Part shown: positions 31,161 to 37,475 of the stretch, in pieces | How the letters are laid out: each line of letters opens with the position of its first letter | How positions within the stretch are numbered: position 1 is the first letter of the stretch | Assembly: GCA_027081015.1 (NCBI GenBank) | Contig: JALWMA010000102.1 | Location: forward strand, 1 to 38,084 | Direction: 5' to 3' | DNA from: Campylobacterales bacterium | GTDB taxonomy: Bacteria; Campylobacterota; Campylobacteria; Campylobacterales; Hydrogenimonadaceae | Length of the DNA: 38,084 bases | The notes under the pieces: model-generated | Told to the model about the DNA's origin: nothing | The model's database searches: none | The model's input: only the letters and a program-made list of their open reading frames with translations | Position numbers and translations under genes: made by a program

Positions 31161-31880
31161 TCATCGCAGCCGCTTTTTCGCGTGTTTGCTTGCGTACTCG
31201 GCCACGTTTTTTGTTTTTGGGTGGTGTTTTATCAGGTTTTTGAGCAGGTGATCGACAAACTGCATCCGTTCGCAGTGGGCTTTGGCGATCTGTTCGAGCT
31301 GTCTGCCGTAGGCTTCGAGCTCCTCTTTGTGGCGCGACAGTGCTCCGGCCAGATCGAGGAGGTTGTGTTCCATCATGATCCAGTCGCCACCCGCGATTTT
31401 GCGGCTTTCGAGTTCTTCGAGTCTGGTTTGCGCCGCGACGAGCTCCCAGCGAAGATCTTCGATCTTTTTGTTTTTCTGGGCGATCTGGCTTTTGTAGCCG
31501 TTGATGCGGCTGTCGAAACGTTCGGCTGGGCAGCCTGCGGGTGGTGTGGTTGCGGAAACTTCAACATTGCCCCTTTTGATTTCGCTCAAAAGTTTAGCGG
31601 TGAACTTTCTGAACGCTTTGGCCCGTTCGCTTTTAACGAAGAATCCCAGCATGTGAACGCCGTCGAGCGTCCAGCGGGTGATGTAGCGTTTGAATTTTTC
31701 GTCCCAGACTTCTATGTAGTGGATGCCTTTGATGAGTTCGTCGGCATGTCTGAATTTTTGATTTCTTAGATTACCAGACGAGATACCGTAGCCTTTGGCG
31801 ACTTCTTTTGATGCAAGAGTGTTGTTTTCATCAAAATGAAGTTCAAGCCCGTCAAAGCTTTTGATGTGAGTGCCATGCAT
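31161..31880 (-). CDS. Antirepressor-like regulator (BRO-N/Rha type)
   Basis: 239 residues. N-terminal domain about 10-105: LASKEVAKGYGISSGNLRNQK, HYIEVWDEKFKRYITRWTLDGVHMLGFFVKSERAKAFRKFTAKLL, the pattern of phage antirepressor DNA-binding domains. The second half is a long coiled coil (125-225). AGGAG six bases before the ATG. It has its own strong promoter enclosed by an inverted repeat. Likely counters the CI-like repressor or acts in a late switch. Confidence 0.7.
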   Translation of the reverse strand: MHGTHIKSFDGLELHFDENNTLASKEVAKGYGISSGNLRNQKFRHADELIKGIHYIEVWDEKFKRYITRWTLDGVHMLGFFVKSERAKAFRKFTAKLLSEIKRGNVEVSATTPPAGCPAERFDSRINGYKSQIAQKNKKIEDLRWELVAAQTRLEELESRKIAGGDWIMMEHNLLDLAGALSRHKEELEAYGRQLEQIAKAHCERMQFVDHLLKNLIKHHPKTKNVAEYASKHAKKRLR

Positions 31881-31888
31881 TGCATTCT

Positions 31889-31969
31889 CCTAACGATTTG
31901 TGTGTTTACTCTGGAATTGTACAACCAAAATGATTGTTTTGTCAAGGGTGAAGCTAATAAATCGTTAGG
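31889..31969 (-). promoter_or_regulatory. Antirepressor promoter inside an 11-bp inverted repeat (type D)
   Basis: Minus-strand -35 TTGACA (31945-31940) and -10 TACAAT (31921-31916) are 18 bp apart. Perfect arms CCTAACGATTT (31889-31899) and AAATCGTTAGG (31959-31969) lie downstream and upstream. On the mRNA the gene-proximal arm overlaps the AGGAG ribosome site of the antirepressor, as in type A cassettes. Confidence 0.75.
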
Positions 31970-31995
31970 AATTTTTTGGATTTGGCTATCAAAAT

Positions 31996-32018
31996 AAGCG
32001 TTTGATTTTCAAACGCTT
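31996..32018 (-). terminator. Perfect hairpin behind the XRE gene
   Basis: AAGCGTTTGA / TCAAACGCTT, ten perfect pairs, three-base loop, 15 bases past the stop of the gene at 32034. The T-rich tract after it on the minus strand is short (TTATTTTG). Probable terminator separating the XRE gene from the antirepressor. Confidence 0.55.
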
Positions 32019-32033
32019 GCCATAATGAGTGTT

Positions 32034-32273
32034 TTAGTGGCTTCTGAGATCGTCTATCAGCTTGAAGATGTTTTTGATCTTCTCTTCTTTTTCGCGCAGC
32101 CTTTTGTTTTCAATCAGCAACTCGAACATCTTGGTAGATTGTTCAGGTATGCTATCAGGGTTTGATGCCCATCTATTGACAGTTCCTTCTGCCACCCCGA
32201 TCCTCTCCGCCAACTCCTTCTGTGTCAGCCCCAGTTCCTTGCAGACCTTTTTGACGATGTTGTCGTGGTTCAT
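32034..32273 (-). CDS. XRE-type HTH regulator
   Basis: 79 residues from ATG 32273 (AAAGG upstream). DNIVKKVCKELGLTQKELAERIGVAEGTVNRWASNP is a canonical Xre/Cro-type HTH. The C-terminal ~30 residues form a dimer-type coiled coil. Its first 20 residues are almost the same as those of the gene at 32498-32794 and of two leader ORFs further upstream. Confidence 0.75.
   Translation of the reverse strand: MNHDNIVKKVCKELGLTQKELAERIGVAEGTVNRWASNPDSIPEQSTKMFELLIENKRLREKEEKIKNIFKLIDDLRSH
32224..32266. repeat. 43-bp direct repeat, copy 1
   Basis: Identical to 32748-32790. It encodes the N-terminal VKKVCKELGLT part shared by the two minus-strand regulators. The two copies bracket the plus-strand gene at 32323. 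Confidence 0.85.
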
Positions 32274-32288
32274 CTTTTGACCTTTCGT

Positions 32289-32294
32289 TATAAT
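32289..32294 (+). promoter_or_regulatory. -10 element for the gene at 32323
   Basis: TATAAT 29 bases before the ATG, in the 49-base divergent gap. A weak CCTTT/AAAGG pairing could involve the AAAGGAG ribosome site, but it is too short to rely on. Confidence 0.5.
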
Positions 32295-32322
32295 CCTTTG
32301 CCCCCTCGTAAAAGGAGTTGCC

Positions 32323-32595
32323 ATGTTGATAAAATTTGCCATCCACAATCATAGTGGAACGCTCATTGACACTATTGAAGCCAATCTTGACATTGTGCCA
32401 AGAGTTGGTGAAATTGTCGCTCTTCCTGAAATGGATAATACCGATGAGTTCATCGTTACCGACATTGTGCATTATCCCATAGATAACTTTATCGAAGTTA
32501 CGTGTGAGAGCTTTTACCGCCAAAACGGTCATCCACGCCACTTTTATCTCCGTCAAGCAGAGTGGCTACCGCCTTGCATTGATTCTTGTGAATAA
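32323..32595 (+). CDS. Plus-strand protein nested in the minus-strand operon
   Basis: 90 residues with AAAGGAG five bases before the ATG and a TATAAT upstream. Small beta-type protein (VPRVGEIVALPEMDNTDEFIVTDIVHYP). Function unknown. Its last 98 bases are antisense to the end of the gene at 32498-32794. It lies between two 43-bp direct repeats and looks inserted. Confidence 0.65.
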   Translation: MLIKFAIHNHSGTLIDTIEANLDIVPRVGEIVALPEMDNTDEFIVTDIVHYPIDNFIEVTCESFYRQNGHPRHFYLRQAEWLPPCIDSCE

Positions 32596-32794
32596 CCTTT
32601 TCGACCTCCATTTTTGCAGCTTTTACTGCTTTATAAAGTTGAGAGTCTATTTTCGCATACCTGAGCTCAAACTCAACTAATCTCAAAGATCGCAGAAGAG
32701 GGGGCAATTCATCGGAAACTCTAAGTATGTTTTGAAACTCTTTTTCCGTCAGCCCCAGTTCCTTGCAGACCTTTTTGACGATGTTGTCGTTCAT
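32498..32794 (-). CDS. XRE-derived small protein
   Basis: 98 residues from ATG 32794 (AGGAG upstream; overlaps the stop of the gene before it, ATGATG). Starts MNDNIVKKVCKELGLTEKEF like the XRE gene at 32034 but then diverges (LRVSDELPPLLRSLRLVEFELRY...), so the second half of the HTH is gone. The C-terminal part is antisense to the plus-strand gene and may be unselected. Confidence 0.55.
   Translation of the reverse strand: MNDNIVKKVCKELGLTEKEFQNILRVSDELPPLLRSLRLVEFELRYAKIDSQLYKAVKAAKMEVEKVIHKNQCKAVATLLDGDKSGVDDRFGGKSSHT
32748..32790. repeat. 43-bp direct repeat, copy 2
   Basis: Identical to 32224-32266; see that copy. Confidence 0.85.
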
Positions 32795-33240
32795 CATGCT
32801 TCTCCTATTACCTTTTTGACGCCGTACTCGAACATGGCTTTGGTGGCGATTTTCCCAGCTTCGGTGAACATGCCGGATTTCACTTTTTTGACGATCTCTT
32901 CTCCCACGCTCTTTTTGTCGAGTGTTTTCGGGGCCGGGGATGTCAGAAGATTCAGTCCCTCTATCGTGAGCTCCACGCACATGAAGTTACGGTAGATCAA
33001 GGGGACGACCGCGTTTCTGTTTGTTGGTTCGGACATCGCTATGCGTATGAATCCGTTACGCTCCAGCCATAGAATCGTCGCGCAGAAGATCAGAACTTTT
33101 CGTTCGATCTCTTCGCCGGGTGCCGCGTCTACGGCTTCGATCTCTTTATATGGTGCGAAGTCCACGCACAAAGGAAAGTTTTTGTAGATTTTTTCGAAAA
33201 TATAGCCCGCGTATGCGTCGAAAATCTTTATGTTTTCCAT
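32794..33240 (-). CDS. Conserved phage protein, paralogue of 33281-33769
   Basis: 148 residues. IKIFDAYAGYIFEKIYKNFPLCV at the start, and ELTIEGLNLLTSPAPKTLDKKSVGEEIVKKV near the end, align with the gene at 33281. Its ribosome site AAGGAG is part of the Lys-Glu codons of the leader ORF 33228-33284, which ends just inside this gene. Role unknown; the LT-x-G-LLxSP motif occurs in small prophage proteins. Confidence 0.7.
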   Translation of the reverse strand: MENIKIFDAYAGYIFEKIYKNFPLCVDFAPYKEIEAVDAAPGEEIERKVLIFCATILWLERNGFIRIAMSEPTNRNAVVPLIYRNFMCVELTIEGLNLLTSPAPKTLDKKSVGEEIVKKVKSGMFTEAGKIATKAMFEYGVKKVIGEA

Positions 33241-33284
33241 CGATGCTCCTTACAGACCTTTTTGACGATGTTGCTATCTTTCAT
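33228..33284 (-). CDS. 18-residue leader ORF (NIVKKVCKE type)
   Basis: Reads MKDSNIVKKVCKEHRWKT. Its ATG overlaps the stop of the gene before it (ATGA), and its AAG GAG codons form the ribosome site of the next gene. The start resembles the N-terminus of the XRE proteins, so it is probably a relic kept for translational coupling. Confidence 0.55.
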   Translation of the reverse strand: MKDSNIVKKVCKEHRWKT

Positions 33285-33769
33285 TCCAATCCTTTTGCCA
33301 CGACAAAATCGAACATGTTTTCGGTGAGCATTTTGCCCGCTTCCAGCAGCGCGCCGTGCCTGACCTTTTCCATGATCTCGTCGCCGAGTTTTTTGTGCTT
33401 GCTAATGCTTTTTGGCTTCGGGCTTGTGAGCAGGTTGACCCCTTTGATCGTCAGTGTCATGCATAGAAAGTAATGGTACTGCATGGGCGCCGACGGTCTT
33501 TTGTTGTCGGGGTAGGCGTTGGTGAAGTCGATAAAACCGTTGTTGGTGAGCCACAAAACGGTTTCTGAGAACACGATGTTTTTTTGGTCCTGGCCGATTT
33601 GGATGTTGAGCTTTTCGAACTCTTCGGAAAATTTTTCATCGATGGATGCGATTTCGTCATCTACGCTGTCGATGGTCACGCAAACCGGAAATTCTTCATA
33701 AAGGCGGTTGAGCAGATAGCTTGCGTAGATGTCGAAAAGTTGGATATTGCTCTTTTTCATGTTTGGCAT
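33281..33769 (-). CDS. Conserved phage protein, paralogue of 32794-33240
   Basis: 162 residues from ATG 33769 (AAGGAGG upstream; a longer start at 33793 would include the ribosome site). IQLFDIYASYLLNRLYEEFPVCV and TLTIKGVNLLTSPKPKSISKHKKLGDEIMEKV show it is a tandem duplicate of the next gene downstream. Preceded by its own leader ORF at 33757-33822. Function unknown. Confidence 0.7.
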   Translation of the reverse strand: MPNMKKSNIQLFDIYASYLLNRLYEEFPVCVTIDSVDDEIASIDEKFSEEFEKLNIQIGQDQKNIVFSETVLWLTNNGFIDFTNAYPDNKRPSAPMQYHYFLCMTLTIKGVNLLTSPKPKSISKHKKLGDEIMEKVRHGALLEAGKMLTENMFDFVVAKGLE

Positions 33770-33822
33770 GGTTGCCTCCTTGTCGCGGCGCACACTTTTT
33801 TAACAATGTTGTCATCTTGCAT
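33757..33822 (-). CDS. 21-residue leader ORF (NIVKKVC type)
   Basis: ATG at 33822 has a strong AAGGAG six bases upstream. It reads MQDDNIVKKVCAATRRQPCQ and ends just inside the following gene; its ACA AGG AGG codons provide that gene's ribosome site. Second instance of the leader-plus-paralogue arrangement. Confidence 0.55.
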   Translation of the reverse strand: MQDDNIVKKVCAATRRQPCQT

Positions 33823-33868
33823 GCGGTTCTCCTTTTTTGTGAGAGTTGATATTTTAGCGGATGCGACT

Positions 33869-34084
33869 TCAAAATCTTCTTGACCGTCTCTTCCTCTTCG
33901 CTTTTCTGCGGTTTGCCCTTGATTTCATTGACATATCTCTTTTGCCTTTTGTCCTCTGGTTCCCCCACCTGCGATAGCTGTATTTCATACCTATTCTATG
34001 GCTGCCCTGGTGCGGATTATTTTCTGATATTGTCTTCATTGACGAAAGAAGTCCTGCTATTAGCATTTGCATTGTATTTTTCAT
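33869..34084 (-). CDS. Small basic protein, possibly frameshifted
   Basis: 71 residues from ATG 34084 (GAGGAG five bases upstream). The first half (MKNTMQMLIAGLLSSMKT) is plausible, but the second half is an unusual Arg/Lys run. In the next frame, after the C5 run at 33962-33966, the sequence reads GEPEDKRQKRYVNEIKGK and later KSEEEETVKKILKSHPL, which looks more natural. A one-base indel in that run is possible. No family recognised. Confidence 0.35.
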   Translation of the reverse strand: MKNTMQMLIAGLLSSMKTISENNPHQGSHRIGMKYSYRRWGNQRTKGKRDMSMKSRANRRKAKRKRRSRRF

Positions 34085-34093
34085 CATCGCTCC

Positions 34094-34606
34094 TCAAAAC
34101 GGTATGTCGTCTTCGTCTATGTCTATCTCAGGCAGTTCTTTCGGGTGCGGGTCCGGTTGTGTCTGCGTTGCAGGTTCGCTTTGTGTGTAGGCCGGTTCCG
34201 CGTAGGCGGTGTCGTAGGCGGTGTTTTCATGTCTGGGCGGATTCCATGTTACTTCGTGGGTATATGCCGGCGGTGTTTCGCCCTCCTGTTTGGCCTGGAA
34301 TACCGCGATATTGATTTTTCCGTTTTGGGCGAAAGGGTGCTCGATGTAGCCGTCTTTGTACTCTACGCTGCCGTCTTTGCTGCGTTTGTTCCAGAGGGCC
34401 CCTACGCGTGCGCTTTTATAGTGGTTTTGGCCTCTTGCGTTCATGTTGTACCAGAGATAATAGTCAGGCTGCATGGAACCGGGCTGCTTTTTGTCGTTTG
34501 GCGATATGGTTACCCTTGTGCGTCCAGCAAGGGGCATTGCGAGATCCATGACGAGCCATGTTTTTCCGTCTTTGCTCTTTTCTTTGCGTATGTGTCCTAT
34601 TTTCAT
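34094..34606 (-). CDS. DUF736-like single-stranded-DNA-binding protein
   Basis: 170 residues. Residues 1-105 (MKIGHIRKEKSKDGKTWLVMD..., VGALWNKRS near 68-76, IEHPFAQNGKINIAVF) resemble DUF736. A Pro/Thr/Gln-rich linker follows, and the last nine residues are DIDEDDIPF, the acidic tip by which bacterial SSB recruits partner proteins. I infer a phage SSB. Start overlaps the dNMP kinase stop (ATGA). Confidence 0.7.
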   Translation of the reverse strand: MKIGHIRKEKSKDGKTWLVMDLAMPLAGRTRVTISPNDKKQPGSMQPDYYLWYNMNARGQNHYKSARVGALWNKRSKDGSVEYKDGYIEHPFAQNGKINIAVFQAKQEGETPPAYTHEVTWNPPRHENTAYDTAYAEPAYTQSEPATQTQPDPHPKELPEIDIDEDDIPF

Positions 34607-35118
34607 GCGCTTTCTCCGATGTGTCTCAAGACGTTGTCTACCTGCATCTGCAGATCTGCAAGCGATGCGTCGTTTCGGATGATGTAGTCAAAATTCCAGC
34701 CGTCGAGTGCGGTTTCGCTTATATCGTCATCGTCCGCGCGCGTGAGACCTGTTACTTTGACGGTTAGAGCGCCTTCTATGTATTCGTTTGGAAAACGGAA
34801 ATCCGGTACTATGAAAAGATCCACTCCTCTTTCTTCAAACTCTTTCGCTTTCTTGAGCAGCAGCTCTTTCCAGACATCTTTGCCGTAGATATCTTTCATC
34901 GCGCCGTTGCCGAGTCTTTGAAGTACTTTTCTGAATATTTCGCTTTCGTTTTTCATCTGCTCCAGCGTTTGCATAGAGACTCCCAGCATGTCGGCCGCTA
35001 TGTATTTGAGAGGATCGGCGAAGCGAAGAATCTTTGCGTTGCCGTGACGCTGTGCCATCATCTGCGCGACCGTGTCTTTGCCCTGGCGTTTTTTGTGGCC
35101 TATGAGTATTATCTTCAT
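34603..35118 (-). CDS. Deoxynucleoside monophosphate kinase
   Basis: 171 residues. P-loop GHKKRQGKDT (7-16), LRFADPLKYIAADM (31-44) and VPDFRFPNE (about 104-112) are the hallmarks of phage dNMP kinases. Makes dNDPs for phage DNA synthesis. Fits the replication role of the neighbouring SSB. Confidence 0.85.
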   Translation of the reverse strand: MKIILIGHKKRQGKDTVAQMMAQRHGNAKILRFADPLKYIAADMLGVSMQTLEQMKNESEIFRKVLQRLGNGAMKDIYGKDVWKELLLKKAKEFEERGVDLFIVPDFRFPNEYIEGALTVKVTGLTRADDDDISETALDGWNFDYIIRNDASLADLQMQVDNVLRHIGESA

Positions 35119-35270
35119 CGCTTTTTTCCTTCTGTCACTTTCATTACTGTTTTTGCGACCAGTTCTCCGGCGCTCTTTGCGAGAATCGCAAGTACGGGAG
35201 AGAGCAGCAGCACCAAGACTGCCGTTGTTATCACTTCGTCGAGTATCGAAAATGTTGTGTATCCTGTCAT
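35115..35270 (-). CDS. 51-residue membrane protein
   Basis: Starts MTGYTTFSILDEVITTAVLVLLLSPVL and continues to a basic tail (VTEGKKR). One membrane segment (about 14-33). AGAGGG upstream; the stop overlaps the dNMP kinase start and the start overlaps the stop of the gene before it. Function unknown. Confidence 0.6.
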   Translation of the reverse strand: MTGYTTFSILDEVITTAVLVLLLSPVLAILAKSAGELVAKTVMKVTEGKKR

Positions 35271-35404
35271 CGTTGAACCCTCTTTCGATTGAGTGCTATA
35301 ATTTCACGTACTTCTTTCAGTACATCCTTCACCAGCGCCGTACCCGCCAAGATCGCGGCGCCGGTGAGCATAACTGCCTGTCCAATATCACTTACCGTTT
35401 CCAT
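35267..35404 (-). CDS. 45-residue membrane-type protein
   Basis: METVSDIGQAVMLTGAAILA then GTALVKDVLKEVREII and a basic end. One short hydrophobic segment (8-25). GAGAGA upstream; overlaps the coiled-coil gene by 17 bases and the 51-residue gene by four. Likely a small membrane peptide; function unknown. Confidence 0.55.
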   Translation of the reverse strand: METVSDIGQAVMLTGAAILAGTALVKDVLKEVREIIALNRKRVQR

Positions 35405-35588
35405 GCAATCTCTCTTTTAGCGATTCATTCTCTTCGACGAGACGTCTGTTTTGATATTCGAGCGTTAAAATGATCTGCTGAGCGGTTGCCGACCATGTTC
35501 GAAACATCATTTCAAAACTCTCTATCTGGTTTTTCACCTGTCTGATCATGCCTTCGAGTGTCCGGATCTCTTCGTTTGAAACCTCCAT
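35388..35588 (-). CDS. 66-residue coiled-coil protein
   Basis: Almost entirely heptad-like (IRTLEGMIRQVKNQIESFEMMF..., LEYQNRRLVEENESLKERL). Abuts the gene before it and overlaps the next. A small dimeric adaptor is plausible; no family assigned. Confidence 0.6.
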   Translation of the reverse strand: MEVSNEEIRTLEGMIRQVKNQIESFEMMFRTWSATAQQIILTLEYQNRRLVEENESLKERLHGNGK

Positions 35589-35773
35589 TACGACGCATCC
35601 TCGTGCATCTCTTCGAAAAACGCATCGATCGCGGCGACCAGATCGTCTTCATCATCCCGCAAAAGTGCTTCGAGATACTCCAAAAATTCGAGCGCCAGAT
35701 CGCTGTTTCGTATATGGCGGAGCTTGTCGGCTGCCAATCTGTTTCTGTACTGTTCTATGGTCTGAATTTCCAT
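35588..35773 (-). CDS. 61-residue acidic protein
   Basis: ATG at 35773 (GGAGG upstream), chosen over an upstream ATG at 35818. Helical and acidic: LALEFLEYLEALLRDDEDDLVAAIDAFFEEMHEDAS. First gene of this minus-strand operon. No family recognised. Confidence 0.6.
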   Translation of the reverse strand: MEIQTIEQYRNRLAADKLRHIRNSDLALEFLEYLEALLRDDEDDLVAAIDAFFEEMHEDAS

Positions 35774-35795
35774 GCTTTCCTCCATCTTATGTCGT

Positions 35796-35834
35796 ATACG
35801 AAGCCGTATCTTGTGCATGTGACCATCCGGTCAC
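35796..35834. promoter_or_regulatory. Two hairpins upstream of the minus-strand operon
   Basis: ATACG/CGTAT (35796-35809) and the perfect GTGACC/GGTCAC palindrome (35819-35834) lie in the 182-base divergent gap between the minus operon and the plus cassette. Possible operators. No convincing minus-strand -10 was found. Confidence 0.35.
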
Positions 35835-35883
35835 GCCTCTTTCTTACGATTCTAAGCATCTTGAGCCTTTTTTGGTTTCATTG

Positions 35884-35931
35884 TGGCGGTGTCTGGTATA
35901 ATTTGGTCTGCAGGCCAAAAAAACACCGCCA
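35884..35931 (+). promoter_or_regulatory. Promoter inside a 9-bp inverted repeat (type C)
   Basis: Arms TGGCGGTGT (35884-35892) and ACACCGCCA (35923-35931) enclose TATAAT (35897-35902), preceded by TGG. The loop also holds a near-palindrome TTGGTCTGCAGGCCAA. The arm sequence is unrelated to types A, B and D. It drives the membrane-protein gene at 35956. Confidence 0.7.
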
Positions 35932-35955
35932 TCATAAAACCGGAAGGGTGATGAC

Positions 35956-36633
35956 GTGACACAATATGAAAAGCGAAAAATCAAAGCGCGCGAAAAACTC
36001 GAAATCTACGAAAAGAATCTTCAAAGTTGGTACGAGTCGCTCAGGAGGACACTCGACACTCAGCTCTCCAGCTCTATGCCGCACCAGGTAGGTACAATCA
36101 AAACGATACTTTGGGTAAACCTGCTGTTTCTCGGACTTGGGTTTCAGGTCATGAAGGATCGGCCTTTTGTATGGGATGATCTTTTCTTGCTTCTGCCTGT
36201 TGCCGCTTCTGTCTTTGCTTTGCTGACTGCATTGATCTTCCATCGACACAAATGGTATGGCGACCGGGGTGATATTGATTTTCCCCATACGCTTTATGAC
36301 AGCAAATTCCCCAGGACAGACCTGCTTTCTGCTCTGCTCAAAGATGCAAAGACGGCAGTGGACGGCAACAGTAAGATCATGCGGAGCATCGCGCGCCATA
36401 TGCACTTTTCGCTTTGGAGCACTCTGCTTGCGGGTGTTGGCCTGGCAGTATTGGTCATCTCCCACAATCCGGCAGTCGTTACGAAAGGAGAGACGAATAT
36501 GTCTCAAAACGAAAAACCGAAGCCGCCAAGTCAGGTTCCGGCCGGCACGAGGCCTGCACATGAAAACAAAGTGGAGCGCGGCATAACTGACAGGCCGAAG
36601 CCAGCCCCCAAACAGGACGACTCGAAGAAGTGA
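35956..36633 (+). CDS. Accessory membrane protein with nested C-terminal ORF
   Basis: 225 residues, GTG start with GGAAGG eight bases upstream. N-terminal charged helix (1-45), membrane segments about 48-66, 76-95 and 155-170, a cytosolic loop about 100-150, and a Pro/Lys-rich tail. This layout loosely resembles membrane effectors of signalling-type defence systems, but I cannot assign a family. An internal AAAGGAG and in-frame ATG (36499) could yield the 44-residue soluble tail (MSQNEKPKPPSQVPAGTRP...) separately, suggesting two fused genes. It is the only plus-strand gene in this block and has its own promoter, so it is a moron-type cassette. Confidence 0.65.
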   Translation: MTQYEKRKIKAREKLEIYEKNLQSWYESLRRTLDTQLSSSMPHQVGTIKTILWVNLLFLGLGFQVMKDRPFVWDDLFLLLPVAASVFALLTALIFHRHKWYGDRGDIDFPHTLYDSKFPRTDLLSALLKDAKTAVDGNSKIMRSIARHMHFSLWSTLLAGVGLAVLVISHNPAVVTKGETNMSQNEKPKPPSQVPAGTRPAHENKVERGITDRPKPAPKQDDSKK

Positions 36634-36699
36634 TCAGTCGTCGAATAGAAAGATTGTCATGAAAAAGAGAAGGAGGATGATCCAGTATCCGTCATTCAT
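36634..36699 (-). CDS. 21-residue single-pass membrane peptide
   Basis: ATG at 36699 with GAGGA five bases upstream. The product is MNDGYW, then a run of Ile/Leu/Phe, and ends FDD. Its stop directly abuts the stop of the plus-strand membrane gene. Small single-pass peptides of this size are known in phages and bacteria; function unknown. Confidence 0.45.
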   Translation of the reverse strand: MNDGYWIILLLFFMTIFLFDD

Positions 36700-36707
36700 G
36701 ATTATCC

Positions 36708-37475
36708 TCAAACCCGGAACGATTTTGCGTTGATCTGTTCTGATACGGTTTTTGTGATCTGCTTGAGCGCCAGCTCCGTCGTCTCCTGAGCGGCGTAGCA
36801 GATCATCTCGGCCGTAAACGTTCCGTCGTTCGCGGTCAAAAAGAGCTCTACGGTGTAGGGCATTTTGATATCCGGGTCGTTTTTAAACGGCGCGATCGTA
36901 AACGTGATCGTCCGGGGGATTGTCATGCCCGTTTTGCCGGCGCGCACCTCTGCGTCTATCGTAAATTTGTTGGCGGTGTTGCGAACTATAGAGTCGACTT
37001 TCCGGATAGCCTGCAACTCTTCGGCCATCTCCACGACGTCCATGTCTGTGGCCTCTTTCCCGTCCAGGGCAGTGATATACGGTTCGAGCTGCTTCAGCAC
37101 CCTGATAAACTCTGTTTGCGAGAGTTTTCTCTCCATCGCGTTTGTGAATCTGACAAATTCGGTCGTTTTAAAAAGCGGCATGACGGCTTTCGAGTCGCCG
37201 TAATCGGCTTTGTCGGGTGTGGAATAGTTGAATACGGCAGTAACAGAATCTTCCGATACGAAAAGCTTTGTCGCCTCGGTGGTGTATTCGTTCACGAAGT
37301 CGATAAAATCCTGCATGTCGATAATATCTTGGTCGATAACGTGGTGGTGAATCGGCGGCTTGTAGTGTATCGGCATCAGGCCCGCGTTGATTTCGTAGTT
37401 TTTGTTTACGGCCACGATGCCGGACTCTACTACTTCAAACGGTTTTTGCAGCATGGCAAGGAACTTATCGAGCAT
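36708..37475 (-). CDS. DUF2303 family protein
   Basis: 255 residues. HYKPPIHHHVIDQDIIDMQDFIDFVNEY (37-64), YSTPDKADYGDSKAVMPL and RTITFTIAPFKNDPDIKMPYTVELFLTAN agree with DUF2303 (YfdQ-like) proteins of temperate phages, whose function is unknown. Overlaps the gene before it by 11 bases. Confidence 0.75.
   Translation of the reverse strand: MLDKFLAMLQKPFEVVESGIVAVNKNYEINAGLMPIHYKPPIHHHVIDQDIIDMQDFIDFVNEYTTEATKLFVSEDSVTAVFNYSTPDKADYGDSKAVMPLFKTTEFVRFTNAMERKLSQTEFIRVLKQLEPYITALDGKEATDMDVVEMAEELQAIRKVDSIVRNTANKFTIDAEVRAGKTGMTIPRTITFTIAPFKNDPDIKMPYTVELFLTANDGTFTAEMICYAAQETTELALKQITKTVSEQINAKSFRV

Noticed and set aside
35292-35300. Extended -10 (TGCTATAAT) on the plus strand
   Set aside because: It lies inside a minus-strand gene with no plus-strand gene behind it before 35956; probably chance.
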